From NCBI GenBank assembly GCA_005223075.1, contig NJBO01000001.1:62001-126000 (forward strand): a DNA stretch of 64,000 bases, read 5' to 3'. This DNA is from a candidate division TA06 bacterium B3_TA06 (GTDB lineage: Bacteria > Hydrothermota > Tepidihabitantia > B3-TA06). The notes below the pieces were generated by a model. The model was not told the origin of the DNA and did no database searches. It worked only from the letters and a program-made list of their open reading frames with translations. Within the stretch, counting starts at the first letter, position 1. Each line of letters opens with the position of its first letter. Both the position numbers and the translations under genes were made by a program. Below, piece after piece: positions 56,689 through 64,000 of this stretch.

Positions 56689-59190
56689 TTGAAGAGTTCG
56701 AGAGTCAGGTTTCTTGCTCCTGGCGTGCTTATACTGCTTGTTTTCATAGGTCTACTTCACGCCGAGCCAGTCGGCCCCGAGATCGCTGCAAAGGTGACCG
56801 AAACCCAAATTGAAACCATAAGCCAGCGTCTGGCGAAAGCGGATTATCTCGGCGCGAGTTATGCTTTATCCGTAAACACCATGAGACCCCTCTACACAGA
56901 GGATAAAGAAGGGTTGCTCGCTTACGTCTTCGAACTCAAGCCACAGGGTTTTATTGTAGTAACGGCGAACACCGATCTTGTGCCGGTTATCGCTTACTCT
57001 AACAACAGCTCCTTCCCCTGGGATGAGGATCCATTAAATCTCCTGCTGCACATGTTAAGAGAAGACCTCAGGATGCGTATGGCGGCACTGGAGATATTAC
57101 CTGAGAGTGTGAAGGTTCGCTACAATACCCAATGGGGAAACTACCTTTCCGGAAACTTAACATTGCTTGCCCCAGGAGACTCCTGGCCGCCTGAAGGACA
57201 AACCTGGACAGGCGGTTGGGTAGAGAGTATGTGGCACCAGAGCTCCCCTTACTGGAACGAATGCCCGATTGATCCGGTTACGAGCGACCGCTGCGTTGTT
57301 GGCTGTGTGGCCACTGCGATGGGGCAGATCATCAACTTCTGGCAGTACCCTGATGCGGTGATCTTTACGGATTCAGACAGTTACACAACCAACACGCGCG
57401 GTATCTTTATCGATGCGCCGGCGGCAAGCATACCTGAGATAGACTACAACGATGGGGCGCCCACCCTTGCGGTTTGCGCGGACATCTCCTATGCGTGCGG
57501 AGTCTCCGTAAAGATGAACTACACAAGCCAGGGTTCCGGGGCATCCCACATCGATTGTGCTGATGCTTACAGAAATTACTTCGACTTTAACCGCGCCCAA
57601 CGGAGGGAAGAGGAGAGCCTGGGCTTCTACGACATCCTTGAGCAGAACATGAAGGACAGTATGCCCGCCCAACTGGGAATCACGGACGCAGGTTGGAATT
57701 ATGCACATTCGATCATCTGCGACGGTTTCCGTGAAACCACAGGCGACGACGAGTGGCATCTCAACTTCGGCTGGGGAGGGAATAACCCAGACCCACTGCC
57801 TTCCTCGTGGTATGTCTTGCCTGCCGGAATGCCAGCGGGTTACACCATAATTTTTGATGGGGTGCTTAATATAGAGGCGCCGAGACGTCCTGGTCCGGGA
57901 GCTCCGGAGGCCGATTTTACCGCCGATCCCCGCTCAGGACCCGCCCCCCTGACGGTGAGTTTTACCGACCTTTCCACGGGCGACCCTACCTCCTGGTCAT
58001 GGGACTTCGGCGATACAAGAACATCCTCAACCCAGGACCCAACCCATGTATACGATAACGAGGGAACGTATACCGTATCCCTTACCGTTCGGAACGCGGA
58101 TGGCGAGGATACCGAGGTAAAAACCAACTACATCACCGTTGGAGGTAGTGCTCCCAGCGCGGACTTTGCGGCTGACCCCCGCTCCGGACCTGCGCCTCTA
58201 AGCGTGGCATTCACCGACCTGTCTACCGAAAACCCGACTTCCTGGGCATGGGACTTCGGCGATACAAGAACCTCCACAATCCAGAATCCAACCCATATCT
58301 ACAACAACGAAGGCACCTACACCGTCTCCCTGACCGCAACCAACGCATACGGCTCGGACACAGAGACCAAAACCGACTACATTGTAGTAAGCAGCACTCC
58401 TCCGCCTCTGGATGCGGACTTCTCTGCCAACCCGAGAACAGGCACAGCACCCCTCGAGGTAACCTTCAGTGATCAGTCAATGGGCAACCCAACCTCCTGG
58501 GCATGGGAGTTCGGCGACGGTGCAACCTCGGATCTACAGAATCCCACACATACCTACCAGAACGCGGGCACCTATACCGTTGCACTTACCGTTTCTGACG
58601 GGAGCGAGCAGGATACCGAGACAAAAGCGGGCTACATCACGGTTACCGAGGCCCTTCAGGCGGCGTTCACCGCCAACCCCTCGATAGGGTACGTACCGCT
58701 TACGCACCGCATGGAGGTAGAGTTCAGCGATCAGTCCACTGGTGCCCCCACCTCGTGGTCTTGGGACTTCGGTGACAATGGGACCTCAACCGAGCAGAAC
58801 CCCACACACACCTATACCTCGGCAGGGGAGTTTACCGTTCGGCTCACCGTCTCCAACGCCGCCGGTTCTAACTCGACAAGCGACACCGTATACTTATTTG
58901 TGCTGCCCAATGAGTTCTTCACCCAGACGGCGGCACTTACCAGCATCGCCCGGAGCGAGATCGAGATACGCTACGGAACGCCTGTATCCACCAACATCGA
59001 ACTCTCGATTTACAACGTCAACGGCCAGTTGGTCAGACGGCTCTTCTCAGAGGAGATTCCAGCGGGTGAATACGAAACCCTATGGGATTTCCGTGACGGT
59101 AAAGGTCTTTTGGTTGGACCGGGTGTATACTTCCTGCGCCTTAAGGCACCAGAAGGGCACGCGGCCTCAAAGATTATAATCACACGCTAA
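56689..59190 (+). CDS. Secreted C10 (streptopain-like) cysteine protease with four PKD domains
   Basis: An 833-residue protein. After the signal peptide (APGVLILLVFIGLLHA), residues ~30-130 resemble the Spi/propeptide inhibitor. The C10 catalytic domain has the nucleophile in VVGCVATAMGQIINFWQYP (Cys206), the histidine in AHSIICDGF (His340) and LNFGWGG. Four PKD domains follow (SWDFGDTRTSSTQDPTHVY type), then a FlgD-like/sorting-like domain ending ASKIIITR. TTG at 56689 behind AGGAGGA is chosen; an upstream in-frame ATG lacks a ribosome binding site. It probably degrades extracellular protein while held on the surface. Confidence 0.88.
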   Translation: MKSSRVRFLAPGVLILLVFIGLLHAEPVGPEIAAKVTETQIETISQRLAKADYLGASYALSVNTMRPLYTEDKEGLLAYVFELKPQGFIVVTANTDLVPVIAYSNNSSFPWDEDPLNLLLHMLREDLRMRMAALEILPESVKVRYNTQWGNYLSGNLTLLAPGDSWPPEGQTWTGGWVESMWHQSSPYWNECPIDPVTSDRCVVGCVATAMGQIINFWQYPDAVIFTDSDSYTTNTRGIFIDAPAASIPEIDYNDGAPTLAVCADISYACGVSVKMNYTSQGSGASHIDCADAYRNYFDFNRAQRREEESLGFYDILEQNMKDSMPAQLGITDAGWNYAHSIICDGFRETTGDDEWHLNFGWGGNNPDPLPSSWYVLPAGMPAGYTIIFDGVLNIEAPRRPGPGAPEADFTADPRSGPAPLTVSFTDLSTGDPTSWSWDFGDTRTSSTQDPTHVYDNEGTYTVSLTVRNADGEDTEVKTNYITVGGSAPSADFAADPRSGPAPLSVAFTDLSTENPTSWAWDFGDTRTSTIQNPTHIYNNEGTYTVSLTATNAYGSDTETKTDYIVVSSTPPPLDADFSANPRTGTAPLEVTFSDQSMGNPTSWAWEFGDGATSDLQNPTHTYQNAGTYTVALTVSDGSEQDTETKAGYITVTEALQAAFTANPSIGYVPLTHRMEVEFSDQSTGAPTSWSWDFGDNGTSTEQNPTHTYTSAGEFTVRLTVSNAAGSNSTSDTVYLFVLPNEFFTQTAALTSIARSEIEIRYGTPVSTNIELSIYNVNGQLVRRLFSEEIPAGEYETLWDFRDGKGLLVGPGVYFLRLKAPEGHAASKIIITR

Positions 59191-59198
59191 GGAGTGGA

Positions 59199-59954
59199 AT
59201 GATGAAACGCACACCTCTTATTTTAGCAGTACTTCTTATCCTGACGGTGTTACTGCCCGGATGTCGTGAACGCATCGTATATACCGGCCCGGGCGACTGG
59301 CTGCTTCTGGCAGATGACCCGGACGATGGAGCAGTGGGCTACAACGCTCACTACCTATATGTTGATGCGGACTTCTCAGATGGCGTCCTGGAGTTCAAAG
59401 TCGAGACGTATGCACCGATCCCTGATGCCTATGATGATGTAATCCTTACGATCTATTTCGATACCGATCAGGATGCTTCAACAGGTCTTTCTACGTCGAC
59501 TCCGGACTGGGGTGCTGAGGCGGTTCCGAACAACATCGGTGCTGACTTCATGATGTTGGCGGGCGCTGAATTCGCAGAAGGCGACAGGATCAACGAGGAT
59601 GAGATCTATGCGTGGGACGGCAATGTCAACGGATGGTCCGAGACGCCCGCAGGTTCGGTACAAGACCCCTATCGCCCGGCAAATACCGACTCGGTAAAGG
59701 GCACCATCAGTTTGGATATCCTTGGCAATCCTACCGGTCAAATTGACGTGGTGGCTATCCTTCTATGCGATCCGGACGGTGAGGCTTACTACGACCACAT
59801 TCCCGATCAAAACGAGGGGCACGTAACCATTGACCTGGAGAGCGGAAGCGCTACGCAGGCTTTCTCGCAAGCAGCGGGTGTTGCCGTTGATGGAGGTTCA
59901 GACAGAAGAGTTTCGCTTATCACAGGCAAAGAATTAATCGAGGAGGCAAGATGA
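59199..59954 (+). CDS. Surface lipoprotein, copy 1 of a duplicated cassette
   Basis: A 251-residue lipoprotein with lipobox LTVLLPGC (Cys22). The mature part begins RERIVYTGPGDWLLLADDPD and carries a beta-sandwich-like region (YFDTDQDASTGLSTSTPDWG, GQIDVVAILLCDPDGEAYYD). It resembles carbohydrate-binding or DOMON-like folds only loosely; no family is certain. A near copy lies at 62014-62772. The stop overlaps the next gene (ATGA), so lipoprotein and PKD protein are translated together. Confidence 0.75.
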   Translation: MMKRTPLILAVLLILTVLLPGCRERIVYTGPGDWLLLADDPDDGAVGYNAHYLYVDADFSDGVLEFKVETYAPIPDAYDDVILTIYFDTDQDASTGLSTSTPDWGAEAVPNNIGADFMMLAGAEFAEGDRINEDEIYAWDGNVNGWSETPAGSVQDPYRPANTDSVKGTISLDILGNPTGQIDVVAILLCDPDGEAYYDHIPDQNEGHVTIDLESGSATQAFSQAAGVAVDGGSDRRVSLITGKELIEEAR

Positions 59955-62005
59955 AACGAACTATCGTCCTTCTTCTGGTAGGGATAAGCCTCGGCCTAGC
60001 CCTACCTACCGCCGCGTCCTCAAAGGGGACGCGGAAGATATACGAAGTAGAACCCACTGCCATTTCCTCCAATAACGCCGCTCTCTCCAGAGAGCCCTCC
60101 CTAATAGAAAGCCAACAGCTTACTGCATCTGAGGCAACCCTTAATAGAGCACCAAACCTTGCGATGCCTCAGGATACCATAGAGCTAATAGAGGATGAGG
60201 CTACCCCGGTAAACTTTGGCTTCAAGATGAGTGCAGGCGATCGAATGGCCGTGAAGCTTACCCCTGGAACCGGGAACTATCCATTCACCGTTACAGCAGC
60301 CTGCTACGTACCTATAGGTTGGAGTGACGATCCTGACAACTGGGACCAACCGTGCTACCTTGTGTTTTTCGACGACGGCGCTGAACCCGGTGCTGAGCTG
60401 GGGCGCAAGGAAGTAGCCGCGGTCCAGGTGGGGGCGTTCAACTGGTTTGACGTGAGCGACCTGGATATCACGATCGAATCCGGGAGCTTCTACTTCGCGG
60501 TCGAGAACAAGGTGAACGACAACCCCGGCCTGGCATTGGACGGCGGTGCTCCACCCAATCATGTCTCGTGGGCGTATGCCGTTTTCGATACGGATCCCGA
60601 GTGGTTACCGTTTGATAGCCTCAGTTTGGCTCCACCGTGGCCCGAAGGCATGTCCTTGGGAGACAGTGTGGATCTTATGCTTCGTGTGAAGGGTGTAGTT
60701 TCAGGTCAGGCCCCTCCGGATGCGGATTTCACCGCCGATCCACGCTCAGGCCCTGCTCCCCTGACGGTGAGTTTTACCGATCTTTCCACCGGCGATCCTA
60801 CCTCCTGGTCATGGGACTTCGGCGATACAAGAACATCCACAACCCAGAATCCAACCCACGTATACGACAGCGAGGGGACGTATACCGTATCCCTTACCGT
60901 TCGGAACGCGGACGGCGAGGATACCGAGGTAAAAACCAACTACATCACCGTGACGAGCGGCCCGCTCCCTGCAGCGGACTTCACGGCTGACCCCCGATCC
61001 GGAACCGAGCCTCTCGATGTAACGTTCACCGACCTGTCCACCGAAAACCCGACCTCCTGGTCCTGGGACTTCGGCGACGGCGGAACCGCCACAACCCAGA
61101 ATCCAACCTACCGCTACGATAACGTGGGCACCTACACCGTCTCCCTGACTGCTACCAACGCATACGGCTCGGACACGGAGACCAAACCAGGCTACATTAC
61201 GGTAATCAGCGCTCCTCAACCTCCGGATGCCAACTTCTCCGCCGACCCTACGAGCGGTCCTGCCCCACTGGACGTTGCATTCACCGACCTGTCCTCGGAC
61301 AGCCCTACTTCGTGGTCGTGGAGCTTCGGGGACGGCGGCTCATCGGCGGATCAGAATCCTCAACACACCTACAACGCGGTAGGGACCTACACGGTGAGCC
61401 TCACCGCTACCAACGCGGACGGTTCGGACACCGAGACCAAACCAGACTACATCACGGTCACCGAGCCTCTTCAGGCGGCGTTCACCGCCAACCCCTCGAT
61501 AGGGTACGTGCCCCTTACGCACCGCATGGAGGTAACATTTACCGATCAGTCTACAGGCGATCCCACCTCGTGGTCTTGGAACTTCGGGGACAATGGGACC
61601 TCGACCGAGCAGAACCCCGCACACGTATATACCTCTGCAGGCGAGTTTAGGGTTCAGCTCACCGTCTTCGATGCGGCCGGCTCTGATTCGACAAGCGACA
61701 CCGTATACTTATTTGTGCTGCCCAGCGACTTCTTTACCCAGACGGCGGCACTTACCAGTATCGCCCAGAGCGAGGTCGAGATACGCTACGGAACGCCCGT
61801 ATCTACCAACATCGAACTCTCAATTTACAACGTCAACGGCCAGTTGATCAGGCGGCTCCTGTCAGAGGAGGTTCCAGCGGGTGAATACGAAACCTTGTGG
61901 GATCTGTGCAATGATAAGGGTCTTCTGGTTGGACCGGGTGTCTACTTCCTGCGTCTTAAGGCACCAGAAGGGCACGCGGCCTCAAAAATCATAGTAACAC
62001 GCTAA
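59951..62005 (+). CDS. Secreted PKD-repeat protein with sorting-like tail
   Basis: A 684-residue protein with signal peptide (LLLVGISLGLALPTAA). Residues ~60-245 form a unique beta-rich domain (VNFGFKMSAGDRMAVKLTPG, SGSFYFAVENK). Four PKD domains follow, and the last ~180 residues are nearly identical to the end of the C10 protease (AALTSIAQSEVEIRYGTPVS to ASKIIVTR). It appears to be a non-protease sibling made by duplication and domain swapping. It probably acts as a surface adhesin or scaffold. Confidence 0.82.
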   Translation: MKRTIVLLLVGISLGLALPTAASSKGTRKIYEVEPTAISSNNAALSREPSLIESQQLTASEATLNRAPNLAMPQDTIELIEDEATPVNFGFKMSAGDRMAVKLTPGTGNYPFTVTAACYVPIGWSDDPDNWDQPCYLVFFDDGAEPGAELGRKEVAAVQVGAFNWFDVSDLDITIESGSFYFAVENKVNDNPGLALDGGAPPNHVSWAYAVFDTDPEWLPFDSLSLAPPWPEGMSLGDSVDLMLRVKGVVSGQAPPDADFTADPRSGPAPLTVSFTDLSTGDPTSWSWDFGDTRTSTTQNPTHVYDSEGTYTVSLTVRNADGEDTEVKTNYITVTSGPLPAADFTADPRSGTEPLDVTFTDLSTENPTSWSWDFGDGGTATTQNPTYRYDNVGTYTVSLTATNAYGSDTETKPGYITVISAPQPPDANFSADPTSGPAPLDVAFTDLSSDSPTSWSWSFGDGGSSADQNPQHTYNAVGTYTVSLTATNADGSDTETKPDYITVTEPLQAAFTANPSIGYVPLTHRMEVTFTDQSTGDPTSWSWNFGDNGTSTEQNPAHVYTSAGEFRVQLTVFDAAGSDSTSDTVYLFVLPSDFFTQTAALTSIAQSEVEIRYGTPVSTNIELSIYNVNGQLIRRLLSEEVPAGEYETLWDLCNDKGLLVGPGVYFLRLKAPEGHAASKIIVTR

Positions 62006-62013
62006 GGAGTAGA

Positions 62014-62772
62014 ATGATGAAACGCACACCTCTTATTTTAGCAACGCTTCTTATCCTGACGGTGTTACTGCCCGGGTGCCGTGAGCGCATCGTCTACACC
62101 GGCCCGGGCGACTGGCTGCTTCTTGTAGATGACCCGGACGACGGGAACGTACCCTATAACGGGCACTACCTCTACGTTGACGCGGACTTCTCAGACGAGA
62201 TCCTGGGGTTTAAAGTAGAGAGCTACGGTTCGATCCCTGACGCGACGCGGGACGTCCAGTTCGCGGTCTACTTCGATACGGATCGAGATGCTACGACCGG
62301 GCTTTCTACATCGACTCCGGGCTGGGGTGCTGAGGCGGTTCCCAACGACATCGGTGCCGACTACATGATGTTCGTGGGGTCCGACACAGCCGACGGCAGT
62401 ATAATTAACGAGAATCTTGTGTTTGCATGGGACGCTACTCTTGTCACCCCAGGATGGTCAGAGGTTGGTCAGACGGGTTCACTCTATCAAGCTACCGATG
62501 CCGATTCGGTCAAGGGAAGTGTTACCAAAGAAGACCTCAACAATCCTACCGGTCAAATTGACGTGGTGGCTATCCTTCTATGCGATCCGGACGGTGAGGC
62601 TTACTACGACCACATTCCCGATCAAAACGAGGGGCACGCAACCATTGATCTGGAGAGTGGAAGCGCTACGCAGGCTTTCTCGCAATCGGCGGGTGTTACC
62701 ATCAACCTAAGCTCAGGTAGAAGGGTTTCACTTATCACAGGCAAGGAATTAATCCTCGAGGAGGCTAGATGA
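62014..62772 (+). CDS. Surface lipoprotein, copy 2 of a duplicated cassette
   Basis: A 252-residue lipoprotein, paralogue of the 59199 gene. The first ~40 codons and the segment encoding GQIDVVAILLCDPDGEAYYD are almost identical, while the middle differs. The pattern suggests tandem duplication followed by local divergence or gene conversion. The TGA overlaps the next ATG. Confidence 0.75.
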   Translation: MMKRTPLILATLLILTVLLPGCRERIVYTGPGDWLLLVDDPDDGNVPYNGHYLYVDADFSDEILGFKVESYGSIPDATRDVQFAVYFDTDRDATTGLSTSTPGWGAEAVPNDIGADYMMFVGSDTADGSIINENLVFAWDATLVTPGWSEVGQTGSLYQATDADSVKGSVTKEDLNNPTGQIDVVAILLCDPDGEAYYDHIPDQNEGHATIDLESGSATQAFSQSAGVTINLSSGRRVSLITGKELILEEAR

Positions 62773-64000
62773 AAAGGCCTATCGCCCTTCTTCTAATTGC
62801 TGCAAGCCTTAGCTTTGCCCTGCCCACCCTGCAAGGCACCCGAGGCACGGACTTCGTTTACTCGGCACGCTGCGAGAACATGGGCTACCTTTGGTTCTAT
62901 ATGGCTTCAGAAGGCTACAAGGATCACGTCATCTTCCAGGACTCCGCCGGAGCAGTCCAGAACACATACGACATCTGGGCGGCAAAGCCCGTGGTCTCAC
63001 TGGGATTCACCCCATGGCACTACCTTGAGTTCTCAGCATACGGTTCCGGCTACTTCTACATGAACGTTGACCCCTCGGCCAACGCATTCGGACTTACCGA
63101 TGTAGGCGGACACGTGAAGGGAAGCATACCGTTCACGCCTCTGGATAAACCCCTGTCCATCGCGATGGCCTTGGACGGATTCTTCCTCATGTCTATCCCC
63201 TTCGAATTCGATGCAGGGGCCAACCAGACAATGAGTCAGTATCTGGGCTACTACCCATTTGAGGAGGCGGGTCCTGAGTTCGGCGGCAGGCTACTCTTCT
63301 CGCTCGAATCCCAGTACATATCTACTCACCTCAATGCAGGCTACTGGTACCGAAGCGCCCATAACTTTGGCCCCGATTCCACCGTCTCCTACCCCCAGAC
63401 CATCATCGGCGGCTTTGCTATTGAATCATCCCCGCTGAAATGGTTTAATCTGTTTGCGGAGTTCAATCTGAACTACGGCCTTACAATGGACTCACCTGAA
63501 GCCAGCCTAACCGGAATATCCACCCATGCCAGCGCAGGTTTGAGATTGCCGATCTACCTTGGAGAAAACTTTGCGTTCCTCTTACACGTTGGCGGCGGCG
63601 CCGACCCGATGAACTTCACTGCCACCTCCTCACTTTACGCAGGTCTGGGTATCGGCGGAGACCTGATCCGCCCCAAGGAGAAGCTGATTGAAGGTCTGGT
63701 CAAGAACGCTGAGACCGGACAACCAATCGAGGGCGCCAAGATTCAGCTCTCAGGGGCTCTGATAGACACCATCTTCTACTCTGATAGCACGGGCCGATTC
63801 GTTCTGCCTGAGCTTATGGAAGGCGACGAGATCAACGCAACCAAGGAAGGCTACCATCCTGAGACGGTTGCAGCCGAGGAGGTCGGCGAGGCACTCACCC
63901 TTACCATTGCTATGGATCCAATAAAGGAGTCCTTTATCGCAGGCATAGTCGCAGACGCCGAAACCGCAGATCCGCTGCGTGCGGTGGTAAGCTTCCATGA
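62769..64000 (+). CDS. Outer-membrane barrel protein with carboxypeptidase-regulatory-like domains (partial)
   Basis: The frame is open from ATG at 62769 to the window edge (410 residues visible). A signal peptide (LLLIAASLSFALP) is followed by ~280 residues of alternating aromatic and small residues typical of outer-membrane strands (VVSLGFTPWHYLEFSAYGSG). From ~residue 297, two Ig-like carboxypeptidase regulatory repeats appear (LIEGLVKNAETGQPIEGAKI, FIAGIVADAETADPLRAVVS). The C-terminus lies outside the window. It is translationally coupled to the second lipoprotein, so the cluster probably makes a joint surface complex. Confidence 0.72.
   Translation, partial: MKRPIALLLIAASLSFALPTLQGTRGTDFVYSARCENMGYLWFYMASEGYKDHVIFQDSAGAVQNTYDIWAAKPVVSLGFTPWHYLEFSAYGSGYFYMNVDPSANAFGLTDVGGHVKGSIPFTPLDKPLSIAMALDGFFLMSIPFEFDAGANQTMSQYLGYYPFEEAGPEFGGRLLFSLESQYISTHLNAGYWYRSAHNFGPDSTVSYPQTIIGGFAIESSPLKWFNLFAEFNLNYGLTMDSPEASLTGISTHASAGLRLPIYLGENFAFLLHVGGGADPMNFTATSSLYAGLGIGGDLIRPKEKLIEGLVKNAETGQPIEGAKIQLSGALIDTIFYSDSTGRFVLPELMEGDEINATKEGYHPETVAAEEVGEALTLTIAMDPIKESFIAGIVADAETADPLRAVVSFH

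Overview
The window comes from an uncultured-type Gram-negative (diderm) bacterium of roughly 50-52% GC. Diderm signs are an Mla lipid-transport operon, murJ, lgt, lipoproteins with lipoboxes, beta-barrel proteins, and many secreted proteins ending in a C-terminal sorting-like domain (a GVYF.R motif, then a basic tail ending in R). That tail, the PKD and beta-propeller repeats, and the TIGR04076, archease and DUF1844 genes fit a candidate phylum at the edge of the FCB superphylum (WOR-3, TA06 or Zixibacteria-like). No rRNA is present, so placement is an inference.

Layout. 1-5.4 kb: the probable start of rnc, tRNA-Leu(TAA), a secreted repeat protein, a dehydrogenase/class II aldolase pair and a membrane methyltransferase. 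5.1-6.5 kb: a toxin-antitoxin patch with hicB, a truncated hicA, an intact mntA-hepT pair, and a second decayed hicB 5' end carrying the same three-way-junction palindrome. 7-10.3 kb: metG, a lipoprotein, rpsT. 10.4-21.3 kb: one long minus-strand operon of 15 genes, most of them overlapping (phosphoesterase, archease, TIGR04076, DJ-1, dtd, yicC, gmk, rpoZ, coaBC, dnaB, mlaEFD, radA, PIN/TRAM). 21.4-24 kb: an aminotransferase, then a repeat-rich gap with one small gene. 24-31.8 kb: butyrate kinase, phosphate butyryltransferase, FabH, a restriction-modification insertion, and a four-subunit 2-oxoacid:ferredoxin oxidoreductase. 31.9-42 kb: a candidate small RNA, the alr operon with several small unknown genes, zinc-ribbon genes and secreted proteins. 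42-45.7 kb: glnA, gap, pgk. 45.8-47.6 kb: an AT-rich island with a radical SAM gene (apparent CTG start) and a membrane-anchored phosphoribosyltransferase-like gene. 47.7-55.7 kb: murJ, secreted proteins, comF, lgt, a site-2 protease and an aldolase. 56-64 kb: a cell-surface cluster of a C10 protease with PKD domains, duplicated lipoproteins, a second PKD protein and an outer-membrane protein.

How the genes fit together. Promoters are unusually readable: nearly all are TTGACA-like, a spacer of exactly 16 (sometimes 17) nt, and TANNNT. At about eight genes the start codon lies only 5-8 nt after the -10 box with no ribosome binding site, so these mRNAs should be leaderless. The oxidoreductase, phosphotransacylase, kinase and FabH genes make a coherent set that turns 2-oxoacids into acyl-CoA, ATP and fatty-acid primers.

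The most unusual loci are: a secreted-protein gene (51.2-51.85 kb) with a ten-base G tract in its promoter spacer and a nine-base A tract that puts its signal peptide out of frame, as at phase-variable genes; the radical SAM/phosphoribosyltransferase island; the duplicated hicB fragments around mntA-hepT; and several dispersed hairpin repeat families.
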